A DNA stretch of 58,320 bases, taken from NCBI GenBank assembly GCA_023144895.1, contig JAGLEV010000001.1, positions 1 through 58,320 on the forward strand, in the 5' to 3' direction. The notes beneath the pieces are model-generated. The model made no database searches, was not told the DNA's origin, and saw only the letters and a list, made by a program, of their open reading frames with translations. Below are positions 45,515-56,521 of this stretch, piece by piece; within the stretch, counting starts at the first letter, position 1, and every line of letters begins with the position of its first letter. Both the position numbers and the translations under genes were made by a program. Origin of the DNA: Thiotrichaceae bacterium. GTDB taxonomy: Bacteria > Pseudomonadota > Gammaproteobacteria > Thiotrichales > Thiotrichaceae.

Positions 45515-45856
45515 TTAAAGAAAAGGTACCCAGCTTAAAGCCTCTAACGTAGCGTCACCTAATTCACCTGTAGGGTCGATAGCATTCACTAAAGGCATAA
45601 GATCACCATTAGTATGTAGAAAAATCGCCATACCAAAAATAAAAAGATGAAAAAAGAAAGAGAGATAACTGAGCATCATTCCCCAAAGTGCAATACCACT
45701 ACCACCGTACTGGTAGGGAAATTGATAGGCTCTTGAGCGTGCGATATGGCTAGTAATAATACCAAGAATAGAGGTAAAAAAACCAAGGAATGGGATCAAG
45801 GAAAGGAATCCGAGAAATAGCGAAGTAAAGGCCAAACCTGTTCTGTGGTCGCTCAT
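45515..45856 (-). CDS. Small membrane protein, DUF4190-like
   Basis: A protein of about 113 residues with two or three membrane helices: TSLFLGFLSLIPFLGFFTSILGII near the start, and GIALWGMMLSYLSFFFHLFIFGMAIFL in the second half. The pattern LFLGFLSLIP-FLG-FTSILGIITSHIARSRA resembles DUF4190. The longest frame begins at 45868, but GGAG lies inside that extension; ATG 45856 follows at 6 nt. Function unknown. Confidence 0.65.
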   Translation of the reverse strand: MSDHRTGLAFTSLFLGFLSLIPFLGFFTSILGIITSHIARSRAYQFPYQYGGSGIALWGMMLSYLSFFFHLFIFGMAIFLHTNGDLMPLVNAIDPTGELGDATLEALSWVPFL

Positions 45857-46103
45857 TATTAACTCCATATAAACTATAATAGGAAAGCTTAAAGTTAATA
45901 AGCTAGATTACTTCTCTATACTAGAAGAAAAAGCTAATAAAATCTTCCTATTAAGCGCCCATTCATCTTATCAACCCAACAGTTGATAGGGTATTAGGGC
46001 GATTAAGGGTGAAAACCCAATCACTTCCCAAGTAACCTGTGATTTTTTAGTGTATATAAAATAATAGGAGTCGCTATATTATTCCACATCGACAAGATGG
46101 ATT

Positions 46104-47417
46104 TTAGTCCATTATTTTAAGCTTTAAACCCACTCCAGAAGCTGAATCGACAAAATTAGGAAATGAAGTATTCACATTGGCACAATCATTAATAACAATA
46201 GATTCTTGGGCTACCTGACCCGCGATAACAAATGACATAGCGATACGGTGATCACCATGACTATCCACTTCACCCCCCGTTAATGTGCCACCTTGAATAA
46301 TAATACCGTCTTGTGTTGATTTTGCATCAATTCCACAAGTGACTAATCCATCTGCCATCACTTGAATACGGTCACTTTCTTTAACACGTAATTCTTCAGC
46401 ACCTGTCAATGTCGTCATTCCTTTAGCACAAGCCGCAGCAATAAAAATAACAGGGAATTCATCAATGGCTAGAGGAACTAGGTTCTCAGGAATATCAATA
46501 CCTTTTAAAGCAGCAGACTGAATGCGAATATCTGCCACAGGTTCGCCGCCTATTTCACGTTCATTCTCCAAACGAATATTAGCACCCATTAACGTTAAAA
46601 TATCAATAACACCCGTGCGAGTTGGATTGACTCCCACATGTTGCAAGGTAATATCAGCGTGAGGAATAATACTTGCAGCCACCATAAAGAAAGCAGCAGA
46701 TGAAATATCCGCGGGGACATCAATCATCTGACCCGTTAATTGACCTTTACCTGATAGGCGCATCGTCGAACCTTCAGTGATCACATCATAACCAAAGCCA
46801 CGTAACATACGCTCAGTATGATCACGCGTGGGAGCAGGTTCAGTCACTGAAGTCTCACCCTTAGCATAAAGCCCTGCTAATAGTACCGCAGACTTTACCT
46901 GTGCGCTGGCAACAGGGAGGTCATAATGAATGCTTTTAAGTTGAGTGCTGCCTTTGATTGTTAATGGTGGTGTATCACCTTCATCACCAGAAATATCGGC
47001 ATTCATTTGTGTTAATGGCAAAATAACACGAGCCATGGGACGAGTAGATAAAGAGCGATCACCTGTTAAAGTGACATCAAAAGATTGCCCACTCATAAGC
47101 CCAGACATGAGGCGCATCGAAGTACCCGAATTACCCATATCCAAATCATGCTCTGCGGGCTTCAATCCATGCAATCCCACACCTGTAATCGTTAATGAGG
47201 TGGCATCATGCTCAGTGATTTTAACGCCCATACTTCTAAAGGCATTTAATGTTGCTAAACAGTCTTCACCATTTAAAAAGCCAGAAACCTTTGTCTCACC
47301 TTCAGCCAAAGAACCCAACATAATGGAACGATGAGAAATAGATTTATCACCCGGTACACGCAAAGTGCCCGTCAAAGTGCCATTAGCTTGGGTGATATAG
47401 CGAATATTTTTACTCAT
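46104..47417 (-). CDS. aroA: 3-phosphoshikimate 1-carboxyvinyltransferase (EPSP synthase)
   Basis: A 437-residue enzyme of the shikimate pathway that joins shikimate-3-phosphate and PEP. It shows LRVPGDKSISHRSIMLGSLA, LDMGNSGTSMRLMSGLMSG, GDRSLSTRPMARVILPL, TEPAPTRDHTERMLRGFGYD, IDEFPVIFIAAACAKG, and EELRVKESDRIQVMADGL. The NSGTSMRLMSG form is nearer to the Bacillus-type branch than to the E. coli-type sequence (NAGTAMRPL). It lies 21 bp after gltD, probably in one transcript with gltB and gltD. Confidence 0.96.
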   Translation of the reverse strand: MSKNIRYITQANGTLTGTLRVPGDKSISHRSIMLGSLAEGETKVSGFLNGEDCLATLNAFRSMGVKITEHDATSLTITGVGLHGLKPAEHDLDMGNSGTSMRLMSGLMSGQSFDVTLTGDRSLSTRPMARVILPLTQMNADISGDEGDTPPLTIKGSTQLKSIHYDLPVASAQVKSAVLLAGLYAKGETSVTEPAPTRDHTERMLRGFGYDVITEGSTMRLSGKGQLTGQMIDVPADISSAAFFMVAASIIPHADITLQHVGVNPTRTGVIDILTLMGANIRLENEREIGGEPVADIRIQSAALKGIDIPENLVPLAIDEFPVIFIAAACAKGMTTLTGAEELRVKESDRIQVMADGLVTCGIDAKSTQDGIIIQGGTLTGGEVDSHGDHRIAMSFVIAGQVAQESIVINDCANVNTSFPNFVDSASGVGLKLKIMD

Positions 47418-47438
47418 AGTATCTTTCTGTAGTTTTGG

Positions 47439-48890
47439 TTAACGAGGTAAGCTAGTTTCATTCATTAGGTAGTGATCAACAGCATGAGCACATTGACGAC
47501 CTTCACGAATAGCCCAAACGACTAAGGATTGTCCACGACGCATATCACCTGCCGCAAACACTTTATCTAAAGAGGTGTAATAAGCCTTATCACCCTCAGT
47601 AGAACCTTTCACATTACCCATAGCATCATATTCAACACCTAGCTCATTAAGCATACCTTCTTGAACAGGATGCACAAAACCCATCGCCAAGGTCACAATA
47701 TCAGCCTTTAGTTCAAACTCAGAACCCGCAACTTCGGTCATCTGCCAGCGACCAGAATCTTCTTGATTCCATTCTACTTTGACACAAATAACCGCAGCCA
47801 GTTGACCCTTGCTATCCGCAATAAAACGCTTAGTTGCTACCGCAAATAGACGCTTACAACCTTCTTCTTGAGAGGTTGATGTACGCATTTTATTCGGCCA
47901 CTCTGGCCAGACTAACGCCTTATCTTCTTTCTCAGGAGGGCGTGGCATAATTTCAATTTGGGTAATGGAAGCAGCGCCATGACGTGATGAAGTACCAATA
48001 CAATCAGATCCTGTATCACCACCACCAATCACGACAACATGCTTATCTTTCGCTGAAATCCTAGTAGATTCTGGCAATAGACCTTGGACTACTTTGCTAT
48101 TAGACTTTAAAAAGTCCATCGCAAACATCACACCACCAAGATCACGACCCTCAATGGCAAGGTCACGTGGCTTTTCAGCCCCGCCCGTTAAGATCACAGC
48201 ATCATTATCCGCGATTAATTGCTTAGCAGTAACATCAACACCAATATGTGTATTTAGCTGGAGATCAACGCCCTCTTCAACGAGTTGTTGTACTCGACGT
48301 TCAACCACATCTTTAGCTAACTTAAAGTCAGGAATACCAAAGCGGACTAAACCACCCGCTTTAGGTTCTTTCTCATAAAGCACAACGTCATGCCCTACTC
48401 TCACTAACTGCTGTGCGGCTGCCATGCCCGCAGGGCCAGAACCCACAATAGCAATTTTCTTACCCGTATTTTTTGTCACTCTTTCAGGCTTAATCCAGCC
48501 TTCTTCAAAACCACGATCAACAATGGCACACTCAATGGTTTTAATTGTGACAGGCTCATCAGTAATATTTAAAGTACATGACTCCTGACAAGGCGCAGGA
48601 CAAATACGACCCGTAATTTCAGGGAAATTATTGGTGCTATGTAATGCAACTAATGCTGACTTAAAGTCCTCCTTATAAACCAAATCATTCCAGTCAGGAA
48701 TCAGGTTGTTAACGGGACAACCTGTATGGCAAAAAGGAATACCACAATCCATACAGCGTGCACTTTGGCGATTTAATTCATCATTATCCAAAGGAATAAC
48801 AAATTCATCAAAGTTGTTAATACGCTGATCGACTATTTGATAAGTCCGATCAATACGAGAGAATTCTTTAAATCCTGTAATTTTACCCAT
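47439..48890 (-). CDS. gltD: Glutamate synthase small subunit
   Basis: A 483-residue NADPH-dependent beta subunit. The N-terminal cysteines CMDCGIPFCHTGCPV and CPAPCQESC ligate two 4Fe-4S clusters. FAD binding is at KKIAIVGSGPAGMAAAQQL (about 145) and NADPH binding at VVVIGGGDTGSDCIGTSSRHG (about 290). The C-terminal FAAGDMRRGQSLVVWAIREGRQCA closes the FAD site. It passes electrons to GltB to make glutamate from glutamine and 2-oxoglutarate, and begins 18 bp after gltB. Confidence 0.96.
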   Translation of the reverse strand: MGKITGFKEFSRIDRTYQIVDQRINNFDEFVIPLDNDELNRQSARCMDCGIPFCHTGCPVNNLIPDWNDLVYKEDFKSALVALHSTNNFPEITGRICPAPCQESCTLNITDEPVTIKTIECAIVDRGFEEGWIKPERVTKNTGKKIAIVGSGPAGMAAAQQLVRVGHDVVLYEKEPKAGGLVRFGIPDFKLAKDVVERRVQQLVEEGVDLQLNTHIGVDVTAKQLIADNDAVILTGGAEKPRDLAIEGRDLGGVMFAMDFLKSNSKVVQGLLPESTRISAKDKHVVVIGGGDTGSDCIGTSSRHGAASITQIEIMPRPPEKEDKALVWPEWPNKMRTSTSQEEGCKRLFAVATKRFIADSKGQLAAVICVKVEWNQEDSGRWQMTEVAGSEFELKADIVTLAMGFVHPVQEGMLNELGVEYDAMGNVKGSTEGDKAYYTSLDKVFAAGDMRRGQSLVVWAIREGRQCAHAVDHYLMNETSLPR

Positions 48891-48908
48891 ATCTAGTTCT
48901 TATCCTCT

Positions 48909-51900
48909 TTAGACTACATTTTTCTGTTGCATTTTAATTAATGCGCCACGATAGTCGACGGGCATTACCTTAATAAAATGTTGTAAGTTATTATCCCAAT
49001 CTGCCAGCAATGAAGCGGCAAGACTAGAATCGGTTTGTTTTTGGTGTTCACCAATTAGTGCCTGTAAACGGGTACTATCCGCTGTCAATAAATCACTAAT
49101 ATTCGCATCTTCAGCATCGGCAGTAATGGACTCGAGCACGACCATTTGAGTATTACACTTGCTAGCAAACTCACCTTCAGGATCATAAATATAAGCAATA
49201 CCCCCCGACATTCCTGCCGCAAAGTTACGCCCAGTTTCACCCAGACAGACCACGATACCACCTGTCATGTATTCACAACCATGATCTCCTAGCCCTTCAA
49301 CAACAGCGGTTGCACCAGAGTTTCTTACAGCGAAACGCTCACCAGCAACACCATTAAAGTAACACTCACCCGCAATCGCACCATACAACACCGTGTTACC
49401 AACAATAATATTATCAGTAGCAACTTTTAAGCCTGTGTCTTTTGTGGGATGAATGATTAATTTACCACCTGATAGACCTTTACCCACATAATCATTACCT
49501 TCACCAGAAAGCTTAATGGTTACACCGCGTGTAACCCAAGCACCAAAGGATTGACCTGCTGTACCTGTTGCATTGATGGTTATCGTATTTTCAGGCAAAC
49601 CTTTATGACCATAACGTTCAGCAATACGCCCTGAAAGCATCGTGCCAAAGGTTCTATTGCAGTTCTGAATGTTGATATCGATAGTGACGGCTTCAGCATT
49701 GTCTAGCGCAGGAGTTGCTTGCTTAATCAGTTCATTATCGAGTGCAGCATCTAAACCATGATCTTGCTCTTGAGTACAGTAAATTGCATCATCTTGAGCA
49801 GGCTCTGGCTTATACAACATGCTGGATAAATCCAAGCCTTTTGCTTTCCAGTGATCAATCGCTTCACGCATATCCATTCGGTCTGATTGACCAATCATTT
49901 CATCAAAAGTACGGAAGCCTAGTTGAGACATTAGCTCACGCACTTCCTCAGCAACAAAGAAGAAGTAATTAATCACATGCTCTGGCGTACCCGTAAAACG
50001 TTTACGTAATTCAGGGTCTTGTGTTGCCACGCCAACAGGACAGGTATTAAGATGACATTTACGCATCATAATACAGCCCTCAGCAATCAATGGGGCTGTC
50101 GCAAAACCGACCTCATCAGCACCAAGTAAAGCGGCAACCACCACATCACGACCCGTACGCATACCACCATCAGCTTGCACACAAATACGATCACGTAAGC
50201 GATTCATTACCAAGGTCTGATGCGTTTCTGCTAAACCTAATTCCCAAGAAGATCCTGCATGTTTTAATGACGTTAAAGGAGAAGCTCCTGTTCCTCCATC
50301 AAAACCTGAAATGGTTAAGTGATCAGCATGTGCTTTAGAAACACCCGCAGCCACTGTTCCAACACCGACTTCTGATACTAATTTAACCGAGACGCGTGAT
50401 GTTGGATTGACATTTTTTAAATCATGAATTAGCTGAGCTAAATCTTCGATAGAATAAATATCATGATGAGGTGGTGGTGAAATTAAACCAACTCCTGGTG
50501 TTGAGTGACGAACACGACCAATACGTTCATCAACTTTAAAGCCGGGAAGCTGCCCTCCTTCACCTGGTTTTGCACCCTGTGCCATTTTAATTTGAATATC
50601 ATCGGCATTGACCAGATATTCTGTGGTAACACCAAAACGCCCCGAAGCCACTTGCTTGATTGCTGATCGTTCGGGGTTAGGCGTACCATCAGCCAGTGGC
50701 TTAAAGCGCTCAGGTTCTTCGCCACCTTCACCTGTATTCGACTTGCCACCGAGTTTATTCATAGCGATAGCTAATGTCGAATGTGCCTCATATGAAATAC
50801 TACCAAAGGACATCGCCCCTGTAGCAAAACGTTTCACAATCTCTTTAGCAGACTCAACTTCATCCAAAGGAATCGCTGTCTCAGCAAAGTTAAAGTCTAA
50901 TAAGCCACGGAAGTTAAGTAGTGTTTCATTTTGCTCATTAATTAACTGAGAGAATTCTTTGTAAGTCTCGGAATTATTAGCACGAACCGCGTGTTGTAAT
51001 TTACTAATGCTATCAGGAGTCCATGCATGTTTTTCACCACGGGTGCGATAAGCATAATCACCACCAACATCCAGTTGATCAGCATAAATTTGATCACTAC
51101 CAAAGGCATTATCATGTAAACGAACCGCTTCTTTAGCGACTTCTGTTAAACCAATACCTTCAATTTTTGTTGAGGTTCCTGTGAAATAAGTATCAACAAA
51201 GTCTTTTGTTAAACCAACCGCATCAAATATCTGTGCACCACAATAAGACTGATAAGTAGAAATACCCATCTTCGACATCACTTTCTTAAGACCTTTACCC
51301 ACCGCCTTAATATAATTTTGACTGGTCTCTGTAGCACTTAAGCTAGGTGCCAATGAAGTATCACTCGCCAAAGTATCAAAGACCAACCAAGGGTTAATCG
51401 CCTCAGCACCATAACCTGCCAAGGTAGCAAAGTGATGGTTTTCAATTGCGGCAGCTGTTTCAATCACTAAACCTGTTTCTGTTCTTAGCCCTGCTTTAAT
51501 TAAGTGCTGATGGACTGAAGATGTTGCTAATAGTGCTGGAATGGCTAAACGATCACTGGCAATCGCTCTATCTGATAGAATCAAAATATTATAATGACCT
51601 TCTACCGCTTTTGTTGCCTCATCACAGATTGCCTGTAATGCTACCTGCATACCCTCTGCACCCATAGACGCAAGATAGGTAATATCCAATGTCTTTGTAC
51701 GGAATGCATCACCTGCTGTATCCGTAATATGACGAATTTTATTCAGGTCTTCATTCGACAGCACGGGCTGAGAAACTTCTAAATATTTCTCATCACCCGC
51801 AGAATCAGTCCCTAAAAGATTCGGTCTTGGCCCTACTAAGGACACCAATGACATCACGATTTCCTCACGAATAGGATCAATCGGTGGGTTCGTTACTTGT

Positions 51901-53468
51901 GCAAAGTTTTGTTTAAAGTAGTTAGAAAGATGTCGTGAACGATTCGATAAAACAGCTTGTGGGTTATCCGCTCCCATAGAGCCTAAACCTTCCTCACCAT
52001 TATTCACCATCGGTTGTAAAATAAACTTAAAATCTTCTTGAGTATAACCAAAAGCTTGTTGGGCATTTAATAAGGTTTTACCTGTCAATGCTTCAAAAGG
52101 TACTTCATCTTTTAGGGTTAAATCTTTGACTAAATATTGAGATTTATTCACCCATTCTGCATAAGGGTACTCTTTAGCAAGTTCTGATTTTAGTTCAGCA
52201 TTATCAATAATACGACCTTGCTCCAAATCAATCAGGAACATTTTACCGGGTTGTAAGCGCCATTTTTTAACAATTTTATGTTCTGGTATTTCCAATACGC
52301 CCATTTCCGATGCCATCACCACAAGGTCATCATCCGTAATAAGGTAGCGTGCTGGACGTAAGCCATTTCTATCAAGCGTTGCACCAATCTGACGACCATC
52401 AGTAAAGGCAACCGCTGCAGGGCCATCCCATGGTTCCATTAATGCAGCATGGTATTCATAAAACGAGCGACGATCTTCATCCATTAGCTCATTATTATTC
52501 CACGCTTCAGGGATTAGCATCATCATTGCATGAGTCAGACTATAACCACCAGCAACCAGTAACTCTAAAGCATTATCAAAACAAGCTGAGTCTGATTGAC
52601 CTTCAGGAATAAGGGGCCAGATTTTATCCAGATCATCACCAAGAATATCTGATTTCATTGAATGACGACGTGCCGCCATCCAGTTGACATTACCTTGATT
52701 GGTATTGATCTCTCCATTGTGGGCGATCATTCTAAAAGGATGTGCCAAGTTCCATGTAGGAAAGGTATTGGTTGAGAAGCGCTGATGAACTAGTGCTAAG
52801 GCAGAAGTCATTGCCTCATCATTTAAGTCTTTATAGTATTCGCCGACTTGTCCAGCAAGCAACATGCCTTTATAAACAATCGTACGTGTTGACATTGAGC
52901 TAACATAAAAATAACCTGATCCTGCTTGATCAGCAACTTTCGTATCCATGATTTTATGGATAATAAAAAGTTTACGCTCCAAGCCGTCTTGATCAGCAAT
53001 ACTGTCATTCTTACCAATGAAAATTTGTGACACATTCGGCTCTGTGGGTAAGACACTTTGACCTAGTCCTGAGTTATCAACAGGAACAGTACGCCAACCC
53101 AGTACTTTTTGTCTTTCATCAGCAATGACTTTTTCAAGAATACCTTGGATATTTTTACGCTCCTCTTCATCAGGAGGCAAAAATAGCATACCAACACCGT
53201 ACTCTCCCTCTGGAGGAAGGTCAAAATCGACATTGGCACGAAAAAAGCCATCAGAAATTTGCATTAATAAACCCGCACCATCACCTGCTAGCTTATCAGC
53301 ACCAACGGCACCACGATGAGTTAAGCGGTCAAGTATGGTCAGACCTTGCTGAACAATTGAGTGTGATTTCTCGCCTTTAATATGTGCAACAAAACCAACA
53401 CCACATGCGTCATGTTCATTACGGGGATCGTATAATCCTTTTGAAGAAGGTAAAACTCCTGGATGCAT
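48909..53468 (-). CDS. gltB: Glutamate synthase large subunit
   Basis: A protein of about 1519 residues with a short propeptide ending at NEHDA before the catalytic Cys22 of the glutaminase domain ([15 protein letters not shown]). The central and FMN domains follow ([40 protein letters not shown]). The 3Fe-4S site is [15 protein letters not shown] at about 1140, and the C-terminal GXGXG beta-helix domain contains [11 protein letters not shown] and [11 protein letters not shown]. Intact. The longest frame begins GTG 53474; ATG 53468 is 10 nt after GAGG and is preferred, but the intermediate TTG is possible. Confidence 0.96.
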   Translation of the reverse strand: MHPGVLPSSKGLYDPRNEHDACGVGFVAHIKGEKSHSIVQQGLTILDRLTHRGAVGADKLAGDGAGLLMQISDGFFRANVDFDLPPEGEYGVGMLFLPPDEEERKNIQGILEKVIADERQKVLGWRTVPVDNSGLGQSVLPTEPNVSQIFIGKNDSIADQDGLERKLFIIHKIMDTKVADQAGSGYFYVSSMSTRTIVYKGMLLAGQVGEYYKDLNDEAMTSALALVHQRFSTNTFPTWNLAHPFRMIAHNGEINTNQGNVNWMAARRHSMKSDILGDDLDKIWPLIPEGQSDSACFDNALELLVAGGYSLTHAMMMLIPEAWNNNELMDEDRRSFYEYHAALMEPWDGPAAVAFTDGRQIGATLDRNGLRPARYLITDDDLVVMASEMGVLEIPEHKIVKKWRLQPGKMFLIDLEQGRIIDNAELKSELAKEYPYAEWVNKSQYLVKDLTLKDEVPFEALTGKTLLNAQQAFGYTQEDFKFILQPMVNNGEEGLGSMGADNPQAVLSNRSRHLSNYFKQNFAQVTNPPIDPIREEIVMSLVSLVGPRPNLLGTDSAGDEKYLEVSQPVLSNEDLNKIRHITDTAGDAFRTKTLDITYLASMGAEGMQVALQAICDEATKAVEGHYNILILSDRAIASDRLAIPALLATSSVHQHLIKAGLRTETGLVIETAAAIENHHFATLAGYGAEAINPWLVFDTLASDTSLAPSLSATETSQNYIKAVGKGLKKVMSKMGISTYQSYCGAQIFDAVGLTKDFVDTYFTGTSTKIEGIGLTEVAKEAVRLHDNAFGSDQIYADQLDVGGDYAYRTRGEKHAWTPDSISKLQHAVRANNSETYKEFSQLINEQNETLLNFRGLLDFNFAETAIPLDEVESAKEIVKRFATGAMSFGSISYEAHSTLAIAMNKLGGKSNTGEGGEEPERFKPLADGTPNPERSAIKQVASGRFGVTTEYLVNADDIQIKMAQGAKPGEGGQLPGFKVDERIGRVRHSTPGVGLISPPPHHDIYSIEDLAQLIHDLKNVNPTSRVSVKLVSEVGVGTVAAGVSKAHADHLTISGFDGGTGASPLTSLKHAGSSWELGLAETHQTLVMNRLRDRICVQADGGMRTGRDVVVAALLGADEVGFATAPLIAEGCIMMRKCHLNTCPVGVATQDPELRKRFTGTPEHVINYFFFVAEEVRELMSQLGFRTFDEMIGQSDRMDMREAIDHWKAKGLDLSSMLYKPEPAQDDAIYCTQEQDHGLDAALDNELIKQATPALDNAEAVTIDINIQNCNRTFGTMLSGRIAERYGHKGLPENTITINATGTAGQSFGAWVTRGVTIKLSGEGNDYVGKGLSGGKLIIHPTKDTGLKVATDNIIVGNTVLYGAIAGECYFNGVAGERFAVRNSGATAVVEGLGDHGCEYMTGGIVVCLGETGRNFAAGMSGGIAYIYDPEGEFASKCNTQMVVLESITADAEDANISDLLTADSTRLQALIGEHQKQTDSSLAASLLADWDNNLQHFIKVMPVDYRGALIKMQQKNVV

Positions 53469-53474
53469 CAACAC

Positions 53475-53832
53475 TTAACCTCATTAGTTGGGTTTATTTC
53501 TTTAGAGAGCCACTTTTAAAACATAGGGGAACACAGATAGGATGTGTTATACAGTGCTCAGGACTCAAGTCTCATATAAACCAGTTTATAAATTTTTAAC
53601 GTAACGTCGCCTTGTATTTTAAGGCATTGTACCTTTTGTCGATATATTTCCACACCTACTAATATAGGGTATACAGACAAAAGGTCGCGTATTATAACTG
53701 AATGAGTTAGATAAGGCTAAATTTATAGTATTTCCCTTCATAGAGCCAAGTAAAATAAGCTAATATCTTATGCTACACTTTGGCTGAATTTGTAATTCAT
53801 GTCCTCTTCCATCCAATGAATAAAGAAAATCT
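53475..53832. other. 358-bp divergent intergenic region between gltB and parE
   Basis: The region must contain promoters for both genes. It has a small stem GCCTT/AAGGC (53609-53625) and a 10-bp inverted repeat at 53631-53685, annotated separately. Nothing coding was found. Confidence 0.5.
53631..53685. promoter_or_regulatory. 10-bp inverted repeat between gltB and parE
   Basis: ACCTTTTGTC (53631-53640) and GACAAAAGGT (53676-53685) are perfect arms with a 35-bp spacer. It could be a split operator controlling gltB or parE. No regulator is suggested by the sequence. Confidence 0.4.
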
Positions 53833-55719
53833 ATGACATCAGAATATAATGCGGCGGATATTGAAGTACTTAGCGGTCTTGACCCAGTACGAAAACGTCC
53901 AGGAATGTATACCGAAACAAGTCGCCCTAATCATCTAGCACAAGAAGTTATTGATAATAGTATCGATGAAGCATTAGCAGGACATGCTTCACTCATTAGT
54001 GTCACTTTACATATAGATGGCTCTGTGACAGTCAGTGATGATGGTCGTGGTATGCCTGTGGATATTCACCCCGAGAAAAAAGTATCAGGTGTTGAAGTTA
54101 TCTTATCAACACTTCATGCGGGTGGTAAGTTCTCTGATAAAAACTATCAATACTCTGGTGGCTTACATGGCGTAGGGGTTTCTGTTGTTAATGCCTTATC
54201 CAAGCGTTTAGAAGTAACGATTAAACGTGATGCTCAGGAGTATCAAATTGTCTTTGAAGATGGTTATAAATCTTCTGATCTAAAAACCTTAGGTAAGGTA
54301 GGTAAAAAAAACACGGGAACAAGCCTAAGGTTTTGGCCTGATAAACAGTATTTTGATGTTATTAAGTTTTCAGTAAAAAAGCTTATTCATATCTTACGTG
54401 CTAAAGCGGTACTGTGCTCAGGTCTTAGAATCACGTTTACCAATGAACCCGAAGGCACTCAGCAAGAATGGCTTTATGAAGATGGTTTAAAGGATTACCT
54501 GCAATCTGCTATTACTGGCTATGTATCACTACCTATCACCCCTTTTGTAGCAAAATTTGAAAATAACTTAGGCTCATTGGAGTGCGCTTTGGCTTGGCTA
54601 CCAGAGGGTGGTGAGAGTGTTTTAGAAAGTTATGTCAACCTCATCCCCACGATTCAAGGTGGAACTCATGTTAATGGTTTGCGTACTGGAGTAACGGAAG
54701 CATTGCGCGAGTTTTGTGAATTTCGTTCTTTATTGCCACGAGGGCTTAAGCTCGCTCCTGATGATGTCTGGGAGAAGGTTTGCTTTGTTCTTTCAATGAG
54801 AATGCAAGACCCTCAGTTTGCAGGACAAACAAAAGAGCGACTCTCATCACGCCAAGCCGCTAAGTTTGCATCAAGTGCGATTAAAGATTCATTTAGCCTG
54901 TTCCTCAATAAAAATGCAGAGATTGGTGAGAGTTTAGCCGAACATGTTATTTCTAATGCCATGAAGCGGTTGCGTGCTAGTAAAAAAGTGGTACGTAAAA
55001 AGATTTCTAGTGGACCTGCTTTGCCGGGCAAGTTAGCAGACTGTAGCTCACAAGACCTTAATTTAACCGAGCTATTTCTGGTTGAAGGAGATTCTGCAGG
55101 AGGTTCTGCAAAACAAGCACGATCACGTGAGTTTCAAGCGATTATGCCCTTGCGAGGTAAGATATTAAATACGTGGGAAGTCCACCCTGACCAAGTCTTG
55201 GCGTCTAAAGAAATCCATGATATTTCTGTCGCCATTGGTGTTGACCCTAATGATGATGATTTGTCTAAGCTACGTTATGGCAAGGTCTGCATACTCGCTG
55301 ATGCGGACTCTGATGGTGCGCATATTGCGACGCTTATCTGTGCCCTATTCCTCAAACACTTCCGACCTGTTGTTGAGGCAGGGCATTTATTTATTGCTAT
55401 GCCACCCTTGTATCGTGTTGATGTGGGTAAAGAGGTTTTTTATGCCTTAGATGCGAGTGAGCGACAAGCCATACTCGATAAAGTTGAAGCCAAAAAGCAA
55501 CGTGGCAAGATAACGGTAACACGATTTAAGGGGCTGGGTGAAATGAGCCCTTTACAGCTACGTGAAACCACGATGTCCCCTGATACTCGTCGCTTAATTC
55601 GTTTAACCATTAGTGAGGATGGAGAGGCTGACCGTGTTATGGATAAATTATTAGCCAAAAAACGAGCCGCTGATAGAAAATCTTGGTTACAGTTAGAAGG
55701 TAATCTTGCCCGCATCTAA
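53833..55719 (+). CDS. parE: DNA topoisomerase IV subunit B
   Basis: A 628-residue GHKL ATPase subunit that decatenates chromosomes with ParC. It shows EVLSGLDPVRKRPGMYTETS, DNSIDEALAGHA, SDDGRGMPVDIHPEKKVSGVEVILSTLHAGGKFSD, GGLHGVGVSVVNALS, and the TOPRIM parts LVEGDSAGGSAKQARSREFQAIMPLRGKILN and DADSDGAHIATL. The length (about 630) and PRKRPGMYTETS form favour ParE over GyrB. parC is not in the window. Its end overlaps murI by 14 bp. Confidence 0.95.
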   Translation: MTSEYNAADIEVLSGLDPVRKRPGMYTETSRPNHLAQEVIDNSIDEALAGHASLISVTLHIDGSVTVSDDGRGMPVDIHPEKKVSGVEVILSTLHAGGKFSDKNYQYSGGLHGVGVSVVNALSKRLEVTIKRDAQEYQIVFEDGYKSSDLKTLGKVGKKNTGTSLRFWPDKQYFDVIKFSVKKLIHILRAKAVLCSGLRITFTNEPEGTQQEWLYEDGLKDYLQSAITGYVSLPITPFVAKFENNLGSLECALAWLPEGGESVLESYVNLIPTIQGGTHVNGLRTGVTEALREFCEFRSLLPRGLKLAPDDVWEKVCFVLSMRMQDPQFAGQTKERLSSRQAAKFASSAIKDSFSLFLNKNAEIGESLAEHVISNAMKRLRASKKVVRKKISSGPALPGKLADCSSQDLNLTELFLVEGDSAGGSAKQARSREFQAIMPLRGKILNTWEVHPDQVLASKEIHDISVAIGVDPNDDDLSKLRYGKVCILADADSDGAHIATLICALFLKHFRPVVEAGHLFIAMPPLYRVDVGKEVFYALDASERQAILDKVEAKKQRGKITVTRFKGLGEMSPLQLRETTMSPDTRRLIRLTISEDGEADRVMDKLLAKKRAADRKSWLQLEGNLARI

Positions 55720-56521
55720 GCCTTATTGTAATGACCCCATCGGTATCTTTGATTCAGGTGTCGGTGGTCTCTCTATATTAAAACAGGTAGCCACTGTGCT
55801 ACCTAATGAGCATTTATTGTATTTTTCCGACTCAGCCTATGCCCCTTATGGTGAGAAAAGTACGGACTTTATTAAAATGCGCTGCCAACAATTAGCTAAT
55901 TTTTTAATAAGCCATAAGGCAAAGGCATTGGTTGTTGCCTGCAATACAGCAACAACAGAAGCAATAGCCGATATGAGACAGCATACTGATATACCTATCA
56001 TTGGTGTAGAGCCTGCTATTAAGCCTGCAACGAAGCTAAGCAAGACTCAGGCTATTGGCGTTATGGCAACCCATCGTACGATCAATAGCTCCCGCTATCG
56101 TGATTTACTGGCGCAACATGCGAGTCAAATCCAAGTTTATAATGTGGTGTGTTATGAGTTGGCTGAAATTGTAGAGCAATACCCACAAGGCAATCAGCGC
56201 TCAATGGTGCTAATAGAGCAATACACTAAAGAAATGCGTGAAAATAGAGTTGATGTTCTCGTGCTGGGCTGTACACACTACCCCTTTCTCACTGAGCAAA
56301 TTCGGCAGGTCATGGGGGAACATATCACTCTTTTGGAAACAGGAATTCCAGTGGCTTTGCAAGTAGAAAATATCCTTAAACAACATAGCCTATCCTGCAC
56401 TTCATTACAGCAAGGAAAAATAGAGTTTTTCAGTAGTCTTGATACTCCAGCACACACAGATTCTATTCATCAGCTTTGGGGAAGGAATGTTACGGTGAAG
56501 AAAGTTGATTGGGTGCAATAA
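55706..56521 (+). CDS. murI: Glutamate racemase
   Basis: A 271-residue enzyme that supplies D-glutamate for peptidoglycan. Motifs are IGIFDSGVGGLSILKQV with the first Asp/Ser pair, the catalytic VACNTATTEA (Cys near 78), and the second cysteine in LGCTHYPFL (near 189), so both acid/base cysteines are present. The start is TTG 55706 within parE, preceded by AGAAGG at 5 nt; there is no in-frame ATG before the conserved region. Its last 32 bp overlap the convergent hydrolase gene. Confidence 0.93.
   Translation: MPASKPYCNDPIGIFDSGVGGLSILKQVATVLPNEHLLYFSDSAYAPYGEKSTDFIKMRCQQLANFLISHKAKALVVACNTATTEAIADMRQHTDIPIIGVEPAIKPATKLSKTQAIGVMATHRTINSSRYRDLLAQHASQIQVYNVVCYELAEIVEQYPQGNQRSMVLIEQYTKEMRENRVDVLVLGCTHYPFLTEQIRQVMGEHITLLETGIPVALQVENILKQHSLSCTSLQQGKIEFFSSLDTPAHTDSIHQLWGRNVTVKKVDWVQ

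Noticed and set aside
46075-46104. Several short stems after aroA (45975-46050) as a terminator
   Set aside because: Stems are 4-6 bp, none is followed by a T-run on the minus strand, and no single one stands out.
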